A stretch of 24,216 nt of DNA from contig JWZX01002591.1 in NCBI GenBank assembly GCA_001275005.1, forward strand, positions 1 through 24,216, given 5' to 3'. Below, in pieces: positions 15,900 through 23,584 of the stretch. Source of the stretch: Chrysochromulina tobinii (taxonomy: Eukaryota > Haptophyta > Prymnesiales > Chrysochromulinaceae). Position 1 is the stretch's first letter. The number at the start of each line of letters is the position of its first letter. The translations under genes were made by a program, and so were the position numbers. A model generated the notes under the pieces. The model was given only the letters and a program-made list of their open reading frames with translations. It searched no databases and was not told where the DNA came from.

Positions 15900-16931
15900 T
15901 CATTCCTCATGCGCCACAGCACGTGATTCATTCATCTTGCTGCTGAGACCGGTCGCCTTGGCCGCTGCTCTTAAAGTGCGGTGCCGCCGGACACCACCAG
16001 CCTCGCCAGTGGGTCGCGGCCGTCCACCCGCTGGAGCGTCTGACGCACCGAAGGGAGCAGCGGGGCGCGAGCCGTGCAACAGCGCGACGGCCTCGCGAGG
16101 CGCGCCGGCAGCCACGGGCGTGGCCGTCTGCGCGGCAGCGCCACCCGCCCGTTGTAGCAGCGCAAGTGCCTGGCTGTGCGTCAGCGGCGCTGCGAGGCCC
16201 AAGCCCTTGGTGGCGCCGCCGCGTGGCGGCCAGGCGGCAGCCAGCAACGACGCCGCTGGCGACGGCGCGCTCGCGGCGGTGGCGGTCGCGGAGCGCTCGT
16301 TGTCCTCGCTGACTGCCAGGTGATGGGGTGCGAGTAGCCGAAACCATTGCCGTGCGGTGGGGTCGAGGCCCGCATCGGTGTGCGCATACGGCCAGCGCGG
16401 TAGCCCGAGGCTGACCGCGAGCAGCCGAAAGTACTCAGCAAACGAGGGTGCGAGCCGCGTGAGGCCACAGGAGACATCTTGGAACCACACCTCGGCGCGG
16501 CGCGGCATGCCGTCGCAGCCAAGCAGCAGCAGTATCCGCCCACACTCGCACGTCGCGTCGAGATTGAAGGGTCGCAGGCCACCTGGCCCTGCCTTAGGCA
16601 ACTCTGGCCGCGACTCCTCACGCTCGTCAAGCAGCACTGCTGCGTCGACGGGCTCGAGCTGCGCAAGCGAATTTATGGCCATGCAACCGAGCGGCACGAT
16701 CTCGCGCCTGTGTGCGATGACGTCCCATCGAAGCGCCAAACCGTCCCAAAGCAGGTAAAAGTCCTTGAGGTCGTCTGGCAACAGCGTGGCATGCTTCCGC
16801 TCCCATGCGGAGATTGATGCCGGCGACGATGGGCCCGCGTTCGAGGAGCGCACGTTGACAACGCCTGGCAGGCCGTCTAGGCACGAGAGCACGCCGGCTC
16901 GGATCTCTGTCAGCTGCTGCGTGTCTTTCAT
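15900..16931 (-). CDS. TPGS2: Tubulin polyglutamylase complex subunit 2 (TPGS2)
   Basis: A 343-residue product starts at the ATG read from 16931 (MKDTQQLTEI); the longer upstream frame runs through untranslated-looking sequence. Conserved TPGS2 blocks appear in order: LDGLPGVVNV (residues about 18-27), AWERKHATLLPDDLKDFYLL with WDG (42-64), IVPLGCMAINSL (78-89), AEVWFQD (146-152), SFAEYFRLLAVSLGLPRWPY (163-182) and ARQWFRLLAP (193-202). This is the SMI1/KNR4-like fold of the non-catalytic subunit that, with TPGS1 and TTLL1, adds glutamate chains to tubulin in cilia, flagella and basal bodies. The last 130 residues are Ala/Pro-rich and disordered, with basic clusters near the end. It implies a flagellate or cilia-bearing organism. 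The gene is divergent from the small basic-protein gene at 17350. Confidence 0.9.
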   Translation of the reverse strand: MKDTQQLTEIRAGVLSCLDGLPGVVNVRSSNAGPSSPASISAWERKHATLLPDDLKDFYLLWDGLALRWDVIAHRREIVPLGCMAINSLAQLEPVDAAVLLDEREESRPELPKAGPGGLRPFNLDATCECGRILLLLGCDGMPRRAEVWFQDVSCGLTRLAPSFAEYFRLLAVSLGLPRWPYAHTDAGLDPTARQWFRLLAPHHLAVSEDNERSATATAASAPSPAASLLAAAWPPRGGATKGLGLAAPLTHSQALALLQRAGGAAAQTATPVAAGAPREAVALLHGSRPAAPFGASDAPAGGRPRPTGEAGGVRRHRTLRAAAKATGLSSKMNESRAVAHEE

Positions 16932-17053
16932 GTCACGCCGCGAACGTTGCAGAAGAGCCTGTTCCAAGCATTGGGCTTTCTTGTTAACAGTGAAACAGGA
17001 CACAGTGAAGCATTCATTATGAATACACACAACACGTAAGCAGCACAGCTGTG

Positions 17054-17073
17054 AATACAATACAATACAATAC
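17054..17073 (+). repeat. ATACA pentanucleotide repeat, four copies
   Basis: A perfect run of the 5-bp unit ATACA lies in the TPGS2 upstream region, about 120 bp before its start codon on the other strand. Confidence 0.9.
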
Positions 17074-17210
17074 AGGCCAGGCCTAACATGAGACCATTCA
17101 CAACACCCCAACGCGTACATGTTCTGAACGAGAAACTGTTCTCACGGCCATTGGCGATTGTAACGCGTCACATATTTCGATATTGACACCCGAGCGATCC
17201 TACGAAAGTG

Positions 17211-17230
17211 TTGTCTTGACTTGTCTTGAC
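17211..17230 (+). repeat. Two tandem copies of TTGTCTTGAC
   Basis: The 10-bp unit is repeated exactly and followed by a partial third copy (TTGA). It lies 120 bp upstream of the ATG at 17350. Confidence 0.9.
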
Positions 17231-17349
17231 TTGATTGGAGGCTCCGCGTTGACGACGACGTCCTGACGACTGCGTCCTGACGAGCAATCCCATTCTGAAG
17301 CCGCCAGAAGGTGCGGGCTTTTTGGTCCAGACGTGCTCTTTTGCTTCGA

Positions 17350-17763
17350 ATGGCGGCTGTCGGAACAACCGCCGCAGACTTCGGAAACACGAGGCGCAGC
17401 AAGGAGCTGTTGTCGCGCACGCGAATCGATGTGAGCGCTGAGAAGGACGTCAAGGGAAGCGGCCCAACACCAGCTGCTGCAGCCTTTTTGGCAAATTTGC
17501 GCACAGAGCTATTGCCTCTGCGTCCTCCGCCACCGGCTCCTATAGCGGCCATGCGCCCCAAAATTTCGACGGCCATGCCACAATCTTCAAACGCCACCGC
17601 AGACTTGCAGCCAAGCGTGCCGGACGGAGGTCGGCATGGCAAGCGGTTCATGAGCACGGCTGACCGTCGTCGAGAGAAGAAGCGGAAGCGCGACTCGGCT
17701 GCTCAACAGAACCTTGGTCCAACCATAGTCGAGTGCCCGCCCCGGAACCCGCCCGACTTATAG
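17350..17763 (+). CDS. Small basic hypothetical protein with nuclear-localisation-like cluster
   Basis: The ATG at 17350 gives 137 residues. The N-terminus (TRRSKELLSRTRIDVSAEKD) is charged and probably helical. A segment AAAFLANLRTELLPL is amphipathic, followed by a proline run. Near the C-terminus, DRRREKKRKRDSA is a classical basic nuclear or nucleolar localisation signal. No known family is recognised. An overlapping minus-strand frame exists, but the plus frame has the better start, composition and divergent position relative to TPGS2. The role is unknown; a chromatin or ribosome-biogenesis factor would be a guess from the basic cluster alone. Confidence 0.5.
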   Translation: MAAVGTTAADFGNTRRSKELLSRTRIDVSAEKDVKGSGPTPAAAAFLANLRTELLPLRPPPPAPIAAMRPKISTAMPQSSNATADLQPSVPDGGRHGKRFMSTADRRREKKRKRDSAAQQNLGPTIVECPPRNPPDL

Positions 17764-19072
17764 GTCCTTAATAATAGGTGAGCACCCGTCCCCGCCAGCC
17801 CGCCTCGCGCGCGCCTGCGCGAACGTCCTCGTCACTTTAGAGTTCGGTGAGTTCCAATTGAGATGACGATTGTCATTGTGAAAACTCTAACGCGAAGGAA
17901 AAGCCGGTACATGTACACGAGCCACCGAGGAGCGAGGAGCGAGGGTCGGTACGGCAGTCCGGTTCCGCCGGGCGTTGCGGGGTTCCCGCGCCGCGCGCAG
18001 TCCCGGAACGCGCTAGCTCCAGCTCCGGAAACGGGGGCCGGGCCATCGCGGAGGTGGGTGACGTTCCGGACCGACATCGCCACCTAAGCAGTTAACGCTC
18101 TCGAAACGGGGGCCATCGCGGAGGTGGTGACGTCAAGGGGTGACGCGTTCCGGACCCCGACATCTCGCCAGCACCACAGCACCGCCGGCGCCGCCGTCCG
18201 GGTCCGCGTCGCGCCGGCCGCCGCCGGGACGCCGGGTCGCCGGCGACGGCGTACCGACGCGCGGCCCGGCGCGCTGACCGCCGGCGGCGAGACCGCTATG
18301 GTCCGGACCGCGGAGCGACTCCAAAGCGCGCGTCTGGGGTCTCGTCTGTCGACCGAGGCCCCCGACCGCGGACCGGACCCTCGACACAGGCGGAGGCGCG
18401 CCTGCCCCGACCCACCGGGTCTATACCGAGATACCACGGTCCACGCACGCCGGACGACTCAGCATCACGCAGTCGTTCTACGGCACCTGCAGCAGGATGC
18501 GCGCGGGACACGGCCACAGTCACGACGGTCAGCCCGGACGAGCGGCAGAGCGAGACCGATAGCGCGAGACGGCCCGGGAAGCGACATATGCGAACTGCAC
18601 ACACATCTCACATGCGACATGCGCGTAAAGATGACCTATGCATGCCACAAGCCGACCATTTTCATGTGTGCCGCATGGCACAGAATGCGCACAAGCCAAT
18701 TGGCCATGGCCCTTGCGGCAAGCCATCGAGCTTTGCCGCCTCACGAGGCCCACCGCGCAGTACCCACCGCGAAATGCGTCTCCCGCCCCGCCCAGGACCG
18801 AACCCATGATCACGCAGTCGGCGCATTGCTGCTTCATGCATGCCACGAATGCCCACGCTCACATCGAGCACTGCGAGCCCTCAACCGTCAAACGCGCCGT
18901 CGACCACGCCGTTACCCGCGCCGTCACGTGCGCCGTCTTTCGCAACTTCCTGACCGCCACCCTGGCCCCGTCTCCATACCAGCTACCCGCCCTCCTCCGC
19001 GCAACATCCGGCCAGTGCGCCAACGTCCTCCCGCAGTCCGACCTCACCATTGCGCTGCGCGCATCACGCGCA
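17764..19072. other. Convergent intergenic region, no supported gene
   Basis: This 1309-bp gap lies between the basic-protein gene (+) and the SURP/RRM gene (-). A 331-codon open frame (18124-19119, +) crosses it, but its product is Arg/Pro/His/Thr-rich without hydrophobic core patterning and overlaps the end of the RRM gene, so it is not called. An imperfect direct duplication occupies about 18028-18170. The stretch from 18170 to 18560 is extremely GC-rich; from 18590 to 18700 it has alternating CATG/CACA-type steps. Confidence 0.5.
18028..18170 (+). repeat. Imperfect direct duplication, about 75 bp apart
   Basis: Copy 1 (18028-18083) and copy 2 (18103-18170) share GAAACGGGGGCC, CCATCGCGGAGGTG, GGTGACG, GTTCCGGACC and GACATC in the same order. 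Copy 2 has a small insertion containing a second GGTGACG. Confidence 0.8.
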
Positions 19073-21718
19073 TCACGCGGCATCCTCTCTCGCGTCAACG
19101 GCACCCACCCCGGTCGTGACGTTCACTCCCGCCTCCGTGGTGAGTCTGACGGTGCTCATAGCACTCGACAGCTCTGCTACCTGGTCGCCACAATCTCGGG
19201 CACAGTCTCGGGCCGCCTCGTCCGCGCCCGCGTCCGCGTCCTCTACCGCGCTGGGCGCTTCCGCCGCTCCCAAGTCTGCTGCCGTCTCCGCCTTGGCGGC
19301 CTCCGCTGCCGCGGCCTCGGCGATGACGGCGGCGACTTGCTCGTGCGTCAGCTCGGCGCTGCTGCTCACGTATGCCACAGATGCAGGAGCAAGTGCACCT
19401 CTCAGTCCTTCGAGCATCTCCTTGGCGCTCATTGCCGCCGTTATCGAGCTAAAGGCCACGGTCAATGCATGCCATGAGGAGGGTACTTCGTCCGCCGAGT
19501 CACCTCCGTCAACCGCCGAGGCCGAGGCCACGGCGCTCTCCGACTCGGCGCTCTCCGCCTTGGCCTTGGCCGCCATCCTGGCCTTGGCCTCCGCCGCCGC
19601 CGCCACCGCCTTGAGGCGCTCGGCCTCGCTCAACTCCTCATCGTCGCATGCCAAGATAGACTCAGACTTGCCGCCAAAGGTGGCGCGCACCTGCTGCGCG
19701 GTGAGCGCCGCGGGAGCAATCACGCGCAGCTTGCGCCGCGCGCCGCCGCTCACAATCTTGTCGAGGTGCCCCTCGGTGCACGGGCGCGCTTTGGCATAGT
19801 TGACCGTCAGCGCTTTACCGCGTACCTCGGGCGGCGCCTCAGCTAGCGTAGTCAGCTTGCCGTGCACAGCCTCGGCCACCTGCTCAGTGAGGAAGTTGAG
19901 GAATGCGCAGCTCTTTTCGCGCACCAGTCGAAGTGACTCGAGCACAGCGAAGCTCTCGACGAGCGCCGCGAGATCCTCGAGCTTCGCCGTGTCAGGTACG
20001 CCACCGATGTAGAGTGCACGCGAGCGCTCGGGCGACGCTGGCAGCTCACGCGGCCGCTGCTCTGCCGCCCGTCCGCCGCGCGCAAAGCCGCCACCGATGC
20101 CACGACCGGCCTGAGAGCGCTCTCCATAGCCGTTGCCCACGCGACGATCGCCACCGTCGCCGCCGCTGCCGCCGCCGTACCCGCCGCCACCGCCGTAGCC
20201 GCCGCCGTAGCCGCCGCCACCGCTGCCGCTGCCGTTACCGGAACCGCGATCGACGCCCCCGTAGCCACCGGCGTCATGGCGGCCACGCCCGCCCCCGCCG
20301 TCGCTGCGCCCACGCCCGCCACCCCAGCTGCCCGCGGGCGGCCCGGTTCGCGCGCGCATGCAATTCTGCTGTGCCGAGGTGAAGTTAATGAGGATGGGCT
20401 GCGCGCTCGGGTCGAGCGCGCTGCCCGGCTCGCGCGCGAGTACCTTGCAATGCATGGCCTCTTTGGCCTTGAGCGCGGCGGTGACGTTCGCGTAGTTGAC
20501 GAAGGCGGCGCGCTTGCGACTCACCAGTCGTACCGATTCAAGATCGCCAAAGGGCGCGAAGAGCGCGCCTGCCACCTCCCCCGTCAGGTTCTCGGGCACG
20601 TTGGCCACGTAGAGGTTGCGCGTGGCGCCCTGCCGGATGGCGGCGACGAGATCGCGAGGCAGCGGGCGCATCTTGGCGTACATGAGCGTGAGCTGCTTGC
20701 CACCGAGTACGATCTGGCCGTTGCAGCTCATCATCAGTAGGAAGGCACTCTGCGGCTCCACAAAGTTGATGAAGGCCTGCCGGCGCTCGCCGAGCAGCTT
20801 GATCGACTCAAGATTGCCGTAGGCGCCGACCGCATCGAAGAGCTCTTCGTAGGTCACGTCCGGCGGCAGGTGGTGCACGATGAGCGCCCTCGACGGCGGC
20901 TCGCCTAATTGAGATCCTAATTGAGAGCCCATCGGCCCGCCCATGAGCCCGGCTCCCATCGGCGGCACTCCCATCGGGGGCACGGCGGCCATCGGCGGCA
21001 CGCCCATTGGACCGGCGCCGAGCCCGGCGCGCAGGTAGCGCGGCAGCCCATCGAGAGCGGAGAGCCGCTGCCCAAATGCGCTCGTCGCAGCGCTCGCCGC
21101 ACCCGCGAAGCCCTCGGGCGGCATCGAGCCAAAGCCCGGGGCTGCGGCGTACGAGCCCGACGGCCCGCCGAAGCTCGAAGGCGGCAGGCCGCTCGCGGGG
21201 GGGCCGTAACCACCCGCGGGACCCAGGACGCCCGGGCCGGGTGGCCCGCGATAGCCTCCGATGCTTGCGCGAGCCGCAGCAGCAGCGCTGAGGTCGAAAC
21301 CACCCAGCGCTGAGCTGCCAATGGCCAGGCCAGGGCCGCCGTACGTGGGCGCACCGCCAATGCCGCGAACCCAATCGCCCACAGCCGCCGCCGGCAGGCC
21401 ACCAGGACCCATGCCGCCACCCATGCCACCAGCTCGATTGGCCATGGGCACACTGGCGCCACCCATGGCCACGCCCATGAGGCCTCCGGCGCCCATGACA
21501 CCCACACCAGCGGCAAGAGCGGCGCCTGGGCGACCTCCGCCGCCCTTTAGCTTGCGGAGACAGTCTTGGTAGTAGGCAGCGCCTTCCCCGCCGAACAAGA
21601 ATGCAAACGCAGGGTTTTCGCGCTGCTCCCGCAGGTGAGCCATTTCGGCGGACCCATTGGGATGCGCAGCCACGTACTGCGCCACTTTCTCGATGCGGGC
21701 CGCCAAGTCTGGGTCCAT
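19073..21718 (-). CDS. SURP-domain and multi-RRM RNA-binding protein with Gly-rich region
   Basis: An 881-residue product starts at the ATG read from 21718 (MDPDLAARIEKVAQYVA). Residues 8-58 are a SURP/SWAP module: IEKVAQYVA, then NPAFAFLF and AAYYQDCLRKL, as in splicing factors. A Gly/Pro/Met-rich linker follows. RRM1 (about 277-350, ALIVHHLPPDV ... RQAFINFVE) and RRM2 (367-448, NLYVANVPENL ... RAAFVNYANV) resemble PTB/hnRNP-L and fungal Nrd1-type RRMs, with A-F-(I/V)-N-(F/Y) as RNP1-like strands. Residues about 460-550 are Gly-rich with scattered RG. RRM3 (567-643, ALYIGGVPDTA ... CAFLNFLTE) follows, then a degenerate segment with Ala-rich helices and an acidic Ala/Glu tail. It probably binds pre-mRNA or mRNA in the nucleus. 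It is divergent from the OEP61-like gene by 288 bp. The domain calls are firm; the exact orthology is not. Confidence 0.88.
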   Translation of the reverse strand: MDPDLAARIEKVAQYVAAHPNGSAEMAHLREQRENPAFAFLFGGEGAAYYQDCLRKLKGGGGRPGAALAAGVGVMGAGGLMGVAMGGASVPMANRAGGMGGGMGPGGLPAAAVGDWVRGIGGAPTYGGPGLAIGSSALGGFDLSAAAAARASIGGYRGPPGPGVLGPAGGYGPPASGLPPSSFGGPSGSYAAAPGFGSMPPEGFAGAASAATSAFGQRLSALDGLPRYLRAGLGAGPMGVPPMAAVPPMGVPPMGAGLMGGPMGSQLGSQLGEPPSRALIVHHLPPDVTYEELFDAVGAYGNLESIKLLGERRQAFINFVEPQSAFLLMMSCNGQIVLGGKQLTLMYAKMRPLPRDLVAAIRQGATRNLYVANVPENLTGEVAGALFAPFGDLESVRLVSRKRAAFVNYANVTAALKAKEAMHCKVLAREPGSALDPSAQPILINFTSAQQNCMRARTGPPAGSWGGGRGRSDGGGGRGRHDAGGYGGVDRGSGNGSGSGGGGYGGGYGGGGGYGGGSGGDGGDRRVGNGYGERSQAGRGIGGGFARGGRAAEQRPRELPASPERSRALYIGGVPDTAKLEDLAALVESFAVLESLRLVREKSCAFLNFLTEQVAEAVHGKLTTLAEAPPEVRGKALTVNYAKARPCTEGHLDKIVSGGARRKLRVIAPAALTAQQVRATFGGKSESILACDDEELSEAERLKAVAAAAEAKARMAAKAKAESAESESAVASASAVDGGDSADEVPSSWHALTVAFSSITAAMSAKEMLEGLRGALAPASVAYVSSSAELTHEQVAAVIAEAAAAEAAKAETAADLGAAEAPSAVEDADAGADEAARDCARDCGDQVAELSSAMSTVRLTTEAGVNVTTGVGAVDAREDAA
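20160..20225 (-). repeat. GGC/GGCTAC-type repeat coding for Gly/Tyr-rich block
   Basis: Degenerate GGC-GGC-TAC-GGC units encode the G-G-Y-G-G block of the SURP/RRM protein. Such low-complexity segments often drive RNA-granule association. Confidence 0.75.
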
Positions 21719-22006
21719 CCTCGTGCTAGCTGAGCACGCCTTCAGCGACAGCACGGCGTGCGAGCGTCGGCGAGGTGAGCGGAGACGTGGTCTTCAAGAC
21801 GTACTCTGAAAGAATGACGAAATCAGAGTGCCGCGGGATCCGCGCCTTGAGACGACGTCTCCCGTTTGTTTCTGATCGGCGACTCGTGGCCTCAGGTATG
21901 GGGTGGTGTGAAACGACACAAATGGTCCGCCTGCAGCCCGGCGGCCACGACGCGAGCTGCACCCAACACGTGCGGCAGCGGAAAACCTTACGAGCGCCGC
22001 GTCAAG
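21719..22006. promoter_or_regulatory. Divergent promoter, SURP/RRM protein / OEP61-like
   Basis: This 288-bp interval between opposed starts has GTGTGAAAC at 21906-21914, about 100 bp upstream of the OEP61-like ATG. The same core is found in other 5' intervals of the window. Promoter role is inferred. Confidence 0.55.
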
Positions 22007-23584
22007 ATGAATCCGGCAATGATGAATCCAGAAATGATGCGCGCCGCGCAGGACATGATGGCCAAGATGAGCCCTGAGGATATGCAAAACATGATGAAGA
22101 TGCAGCAGGAGATGATGTCGAATCCGGCGATGATGCAGCAGGCGCAACAAATGATGTCCAATCCAGCCATGATGCAAAATGCGGCGGAAATGATGAAGAA
22201 CATGTCGCCCGACGATGTTCGCCGGAACATGAAGCAAGCTGAAGCCGTCCTCCCAAAGCGCGCTGCCACGACGTCTGCTGCTCCTACGATATCGGTTGTC
22301 GAGCGGCTCAAGACGTCCAAGCTGTCTGTGCCTGAAACGGTGATCGCGGCCGTCGAGAAGGGTGAGGCAGCCAAAGTGGAGGGCAACTCGTCCTTCAAGA
22401 GCGCCGACTACTCGGCCGCCGCTACCAAGTACTGTTCGGCGATCGAACTCGTTGAGCCTTCACTCAAGCAGCTGAGCGGTGCCGACAAGAAGGCTGTGGC
22501 TGAGCTTATGACGGCGTGCCAGCTCAACCTGGCGAACTGCCACCTCAAGCTGCAGGACTGGGATGCGGCCACGGCTGTGTGCACTAATGTGCTCGAGCGC
22601 GGCGAGGACCGCAAGGCGCGCTTCCGGCGCGGCGATGCTCTGCGCGCACAGGGGAAGCTCGAGGAGGCTCGGGCGGACCTCGCCGTGGCGGTGAAAATGG
22701 ATCCGAGCGACGCTGTGGTGGTGGGCAAACTCAGGGAGGTGGAGGCGGCACTCGGCATCGAGGAGGAGGAGGATGGGCCACTCGTCGAGGAGATCAGCAC
22801 CTCCTCCGCCGGCGGCGGCAGCTCGAGCGGTGCCGGGTGGGTGCCACCGCCGATGCCAGGGATGCCTGGTGGCCGCATGCCCGACCCAGCGCAGGTGGAT
22901 TCGATGCTCGACCAGATGACGCCCGAGCAGTTGACGGCGCAGGCCGAGATGATGGACAACCTCACGCCCGAGCAGATGAGGGCTATGGGCTTGCCTGAGG
23001 GCGTCGACCGCGAGCAGCTCAAGATGGCGTCCCAGATGATGAAGAACATGGGCAAGGACGAGATGAAGAGCATGATGAAGATGGCGGCGCAGATGGCGCC
23101 GCAGATGCAGGCGAGCAGGGCGGCGAGCAGCGGCGGCGCCGGCGCGTCCACGGCGGCGATGCCGCCGATGCCACGTCGGTCAGCCACGACGCCGATGCCG
23201 GGCATGTCGACGAACCCAGATATGTCACTCGACCAGGGGATGGAGATGATGAAGAACATGTCGCCCGATATGATGAAGGCGGGGATGGAGATGATGAAAA
23301 ACATGGATCCCGCCATGATCAAGTCGATGTCCAAGATGATGGGGCGCGACATCGACGAGTCACAGCTGGAGCAGATGCAGTCGATGATGTCCAACATGTC
23401 GCCCGAGGACATGGAAAAGTGGGCCGGCCGTGCGCAAAAAGTGGCCGCGGTCGCCTCAGTGCCCATGGCCGCGTACAAGAAGGCCAAGGGCTACATATCG
23501 CACGTGGGCAACACTGGCTGGCTCGCGATCCTCGTGGGCATCTGGGCGGTGATGTTCATCGGCCACATGAGCAGCCTCTTCTGA
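22007..23584 (+). CDS. OEP61: OEP61/TPR7-like tail-anchored TPR co-chaperone receptor
   Basis: The ATG at 22007 gives 525 residues (MNPAMMNPEMMRAAQDMMAK), matching the plant OEP61 opening of PEM-x-R-x-A-Q plus Met-rich helices. Residues 1-68 are Met/Gln/Asn-rich STI1-like repeats. Residues about 117-250 form three TPR units; the carboxylate clamp that grips the EEVD tail of Hsp70/Hsp90 is visible as K123, N127, N174, K203 and R207. An acidic GPLVEEIS stretch and a Ser/Gly linker follow. A second Met-rich region holds SPEDM/SPDMM and MEMMKNM repeats. The last 25 residues (GWLAILVGIWAVMFIGHM) form one membrane span, so the protein is tail-anchored. In plants the homologue sits in the ER or chloroplast outer membrane and receives chaperone-bound preproteins. 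Residue and domain order support the assignment; the target membrane here is unknown. Confidence 0.85.
   Translation: MNPAMMNPEMMRAAQDMMAKMSPEDMQNMMKMQQEMMSNPAMMQQAQQMMSNPAMMQNAAEMMKNMSPDDVRRNMKQAEAVLPKRAATTSAAPTISVVERLKTSKLSVPETVIAAVEKGEAAKVEGNSSFKSADYSAAATKYCSAIELVEPSLKQLSGADKKAVAELMTACQLNLANCHLKLQDWDAATAVCTNVLERGEDRKARFRRGDALRAQGKLEEARADLAVAVKMDPSDAVVVGKLREVEAALGIEEEEDGPLVEEISTSSAGGGSSSGAGWVPPPMPGMPGGRMPDPAQVDSMLDQMTPEQLTAQAEMMDNLTPEQMRAMGLPEGVDREQLKMASQMMKNMGKDEMKSMMKMAAQMAPQMQASRAASSGGAGASTAAMPPMPRRSATTPMPGMSTNPDMSLDQGMEMMKNMSPDMMKAGMEMMKNMDPAMIKSMSKMMGRDIDESQLEQMQSMMSNMSPEDMEKWAGRAQKVAAVASVPMAAYKKAKGYISHVGNTGWLAILVGIWAVMFIGHMSSLF

Larger units (their letters stand above)
16932..17349. 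promoter_or_regulatory. Divergent promoter, TPGS2 / basic protein, with several short tandem repeats
   Basis: This 418-bp interval is the most AT-rich intergenic stretch between opposed starts. It contains AGTGAAAC and AGTGAAGC near 16990-17010, TGTGAATAC near 17050, four copies of ATACA at 17054-17073, GTACATGTTCT near 17117 (also found in the mS23/Sds3 promoter), and two perfect copies of TTGTCTTGAC at 17211-17230. Promoter role is inferred. Confidence 0.5.

Noticed and set aside
16932-17120. 63-residue N-terminal extension of TPGS2
   Set aside because: The extension encodes a Cys/Val-rich stretch through AT-rich, repeat-containing sequence that looks like promoter or UTR. Known TPGS2 similarity begins only after the internal Met at 16931.
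17142-17657. 171-codon minus-strand frame overlapping the basic-protein gene
   Set aside because: It has no recognisable domain and would sit on the same strand as TPGS2, within its promoter side. The plus-strand frame has a better start and a clear basic nuclear signal.
18124-19119. 331-codon plus-strand open frame
   Set aside because: The product is Arg/Pro/His/Thr-rich with no domain or core patterning, and it overlaps the end of the well-supported SURP/RRM gene. GC-rich DNA produces such frames readily.
21866-22006. 47-residue N-terminal extension of the OEP61-like protein
   Set aside because: It does not begin with ATG, contains the GTGTGAA promoter-like element and has no similarity to the conserved Met-rich start.
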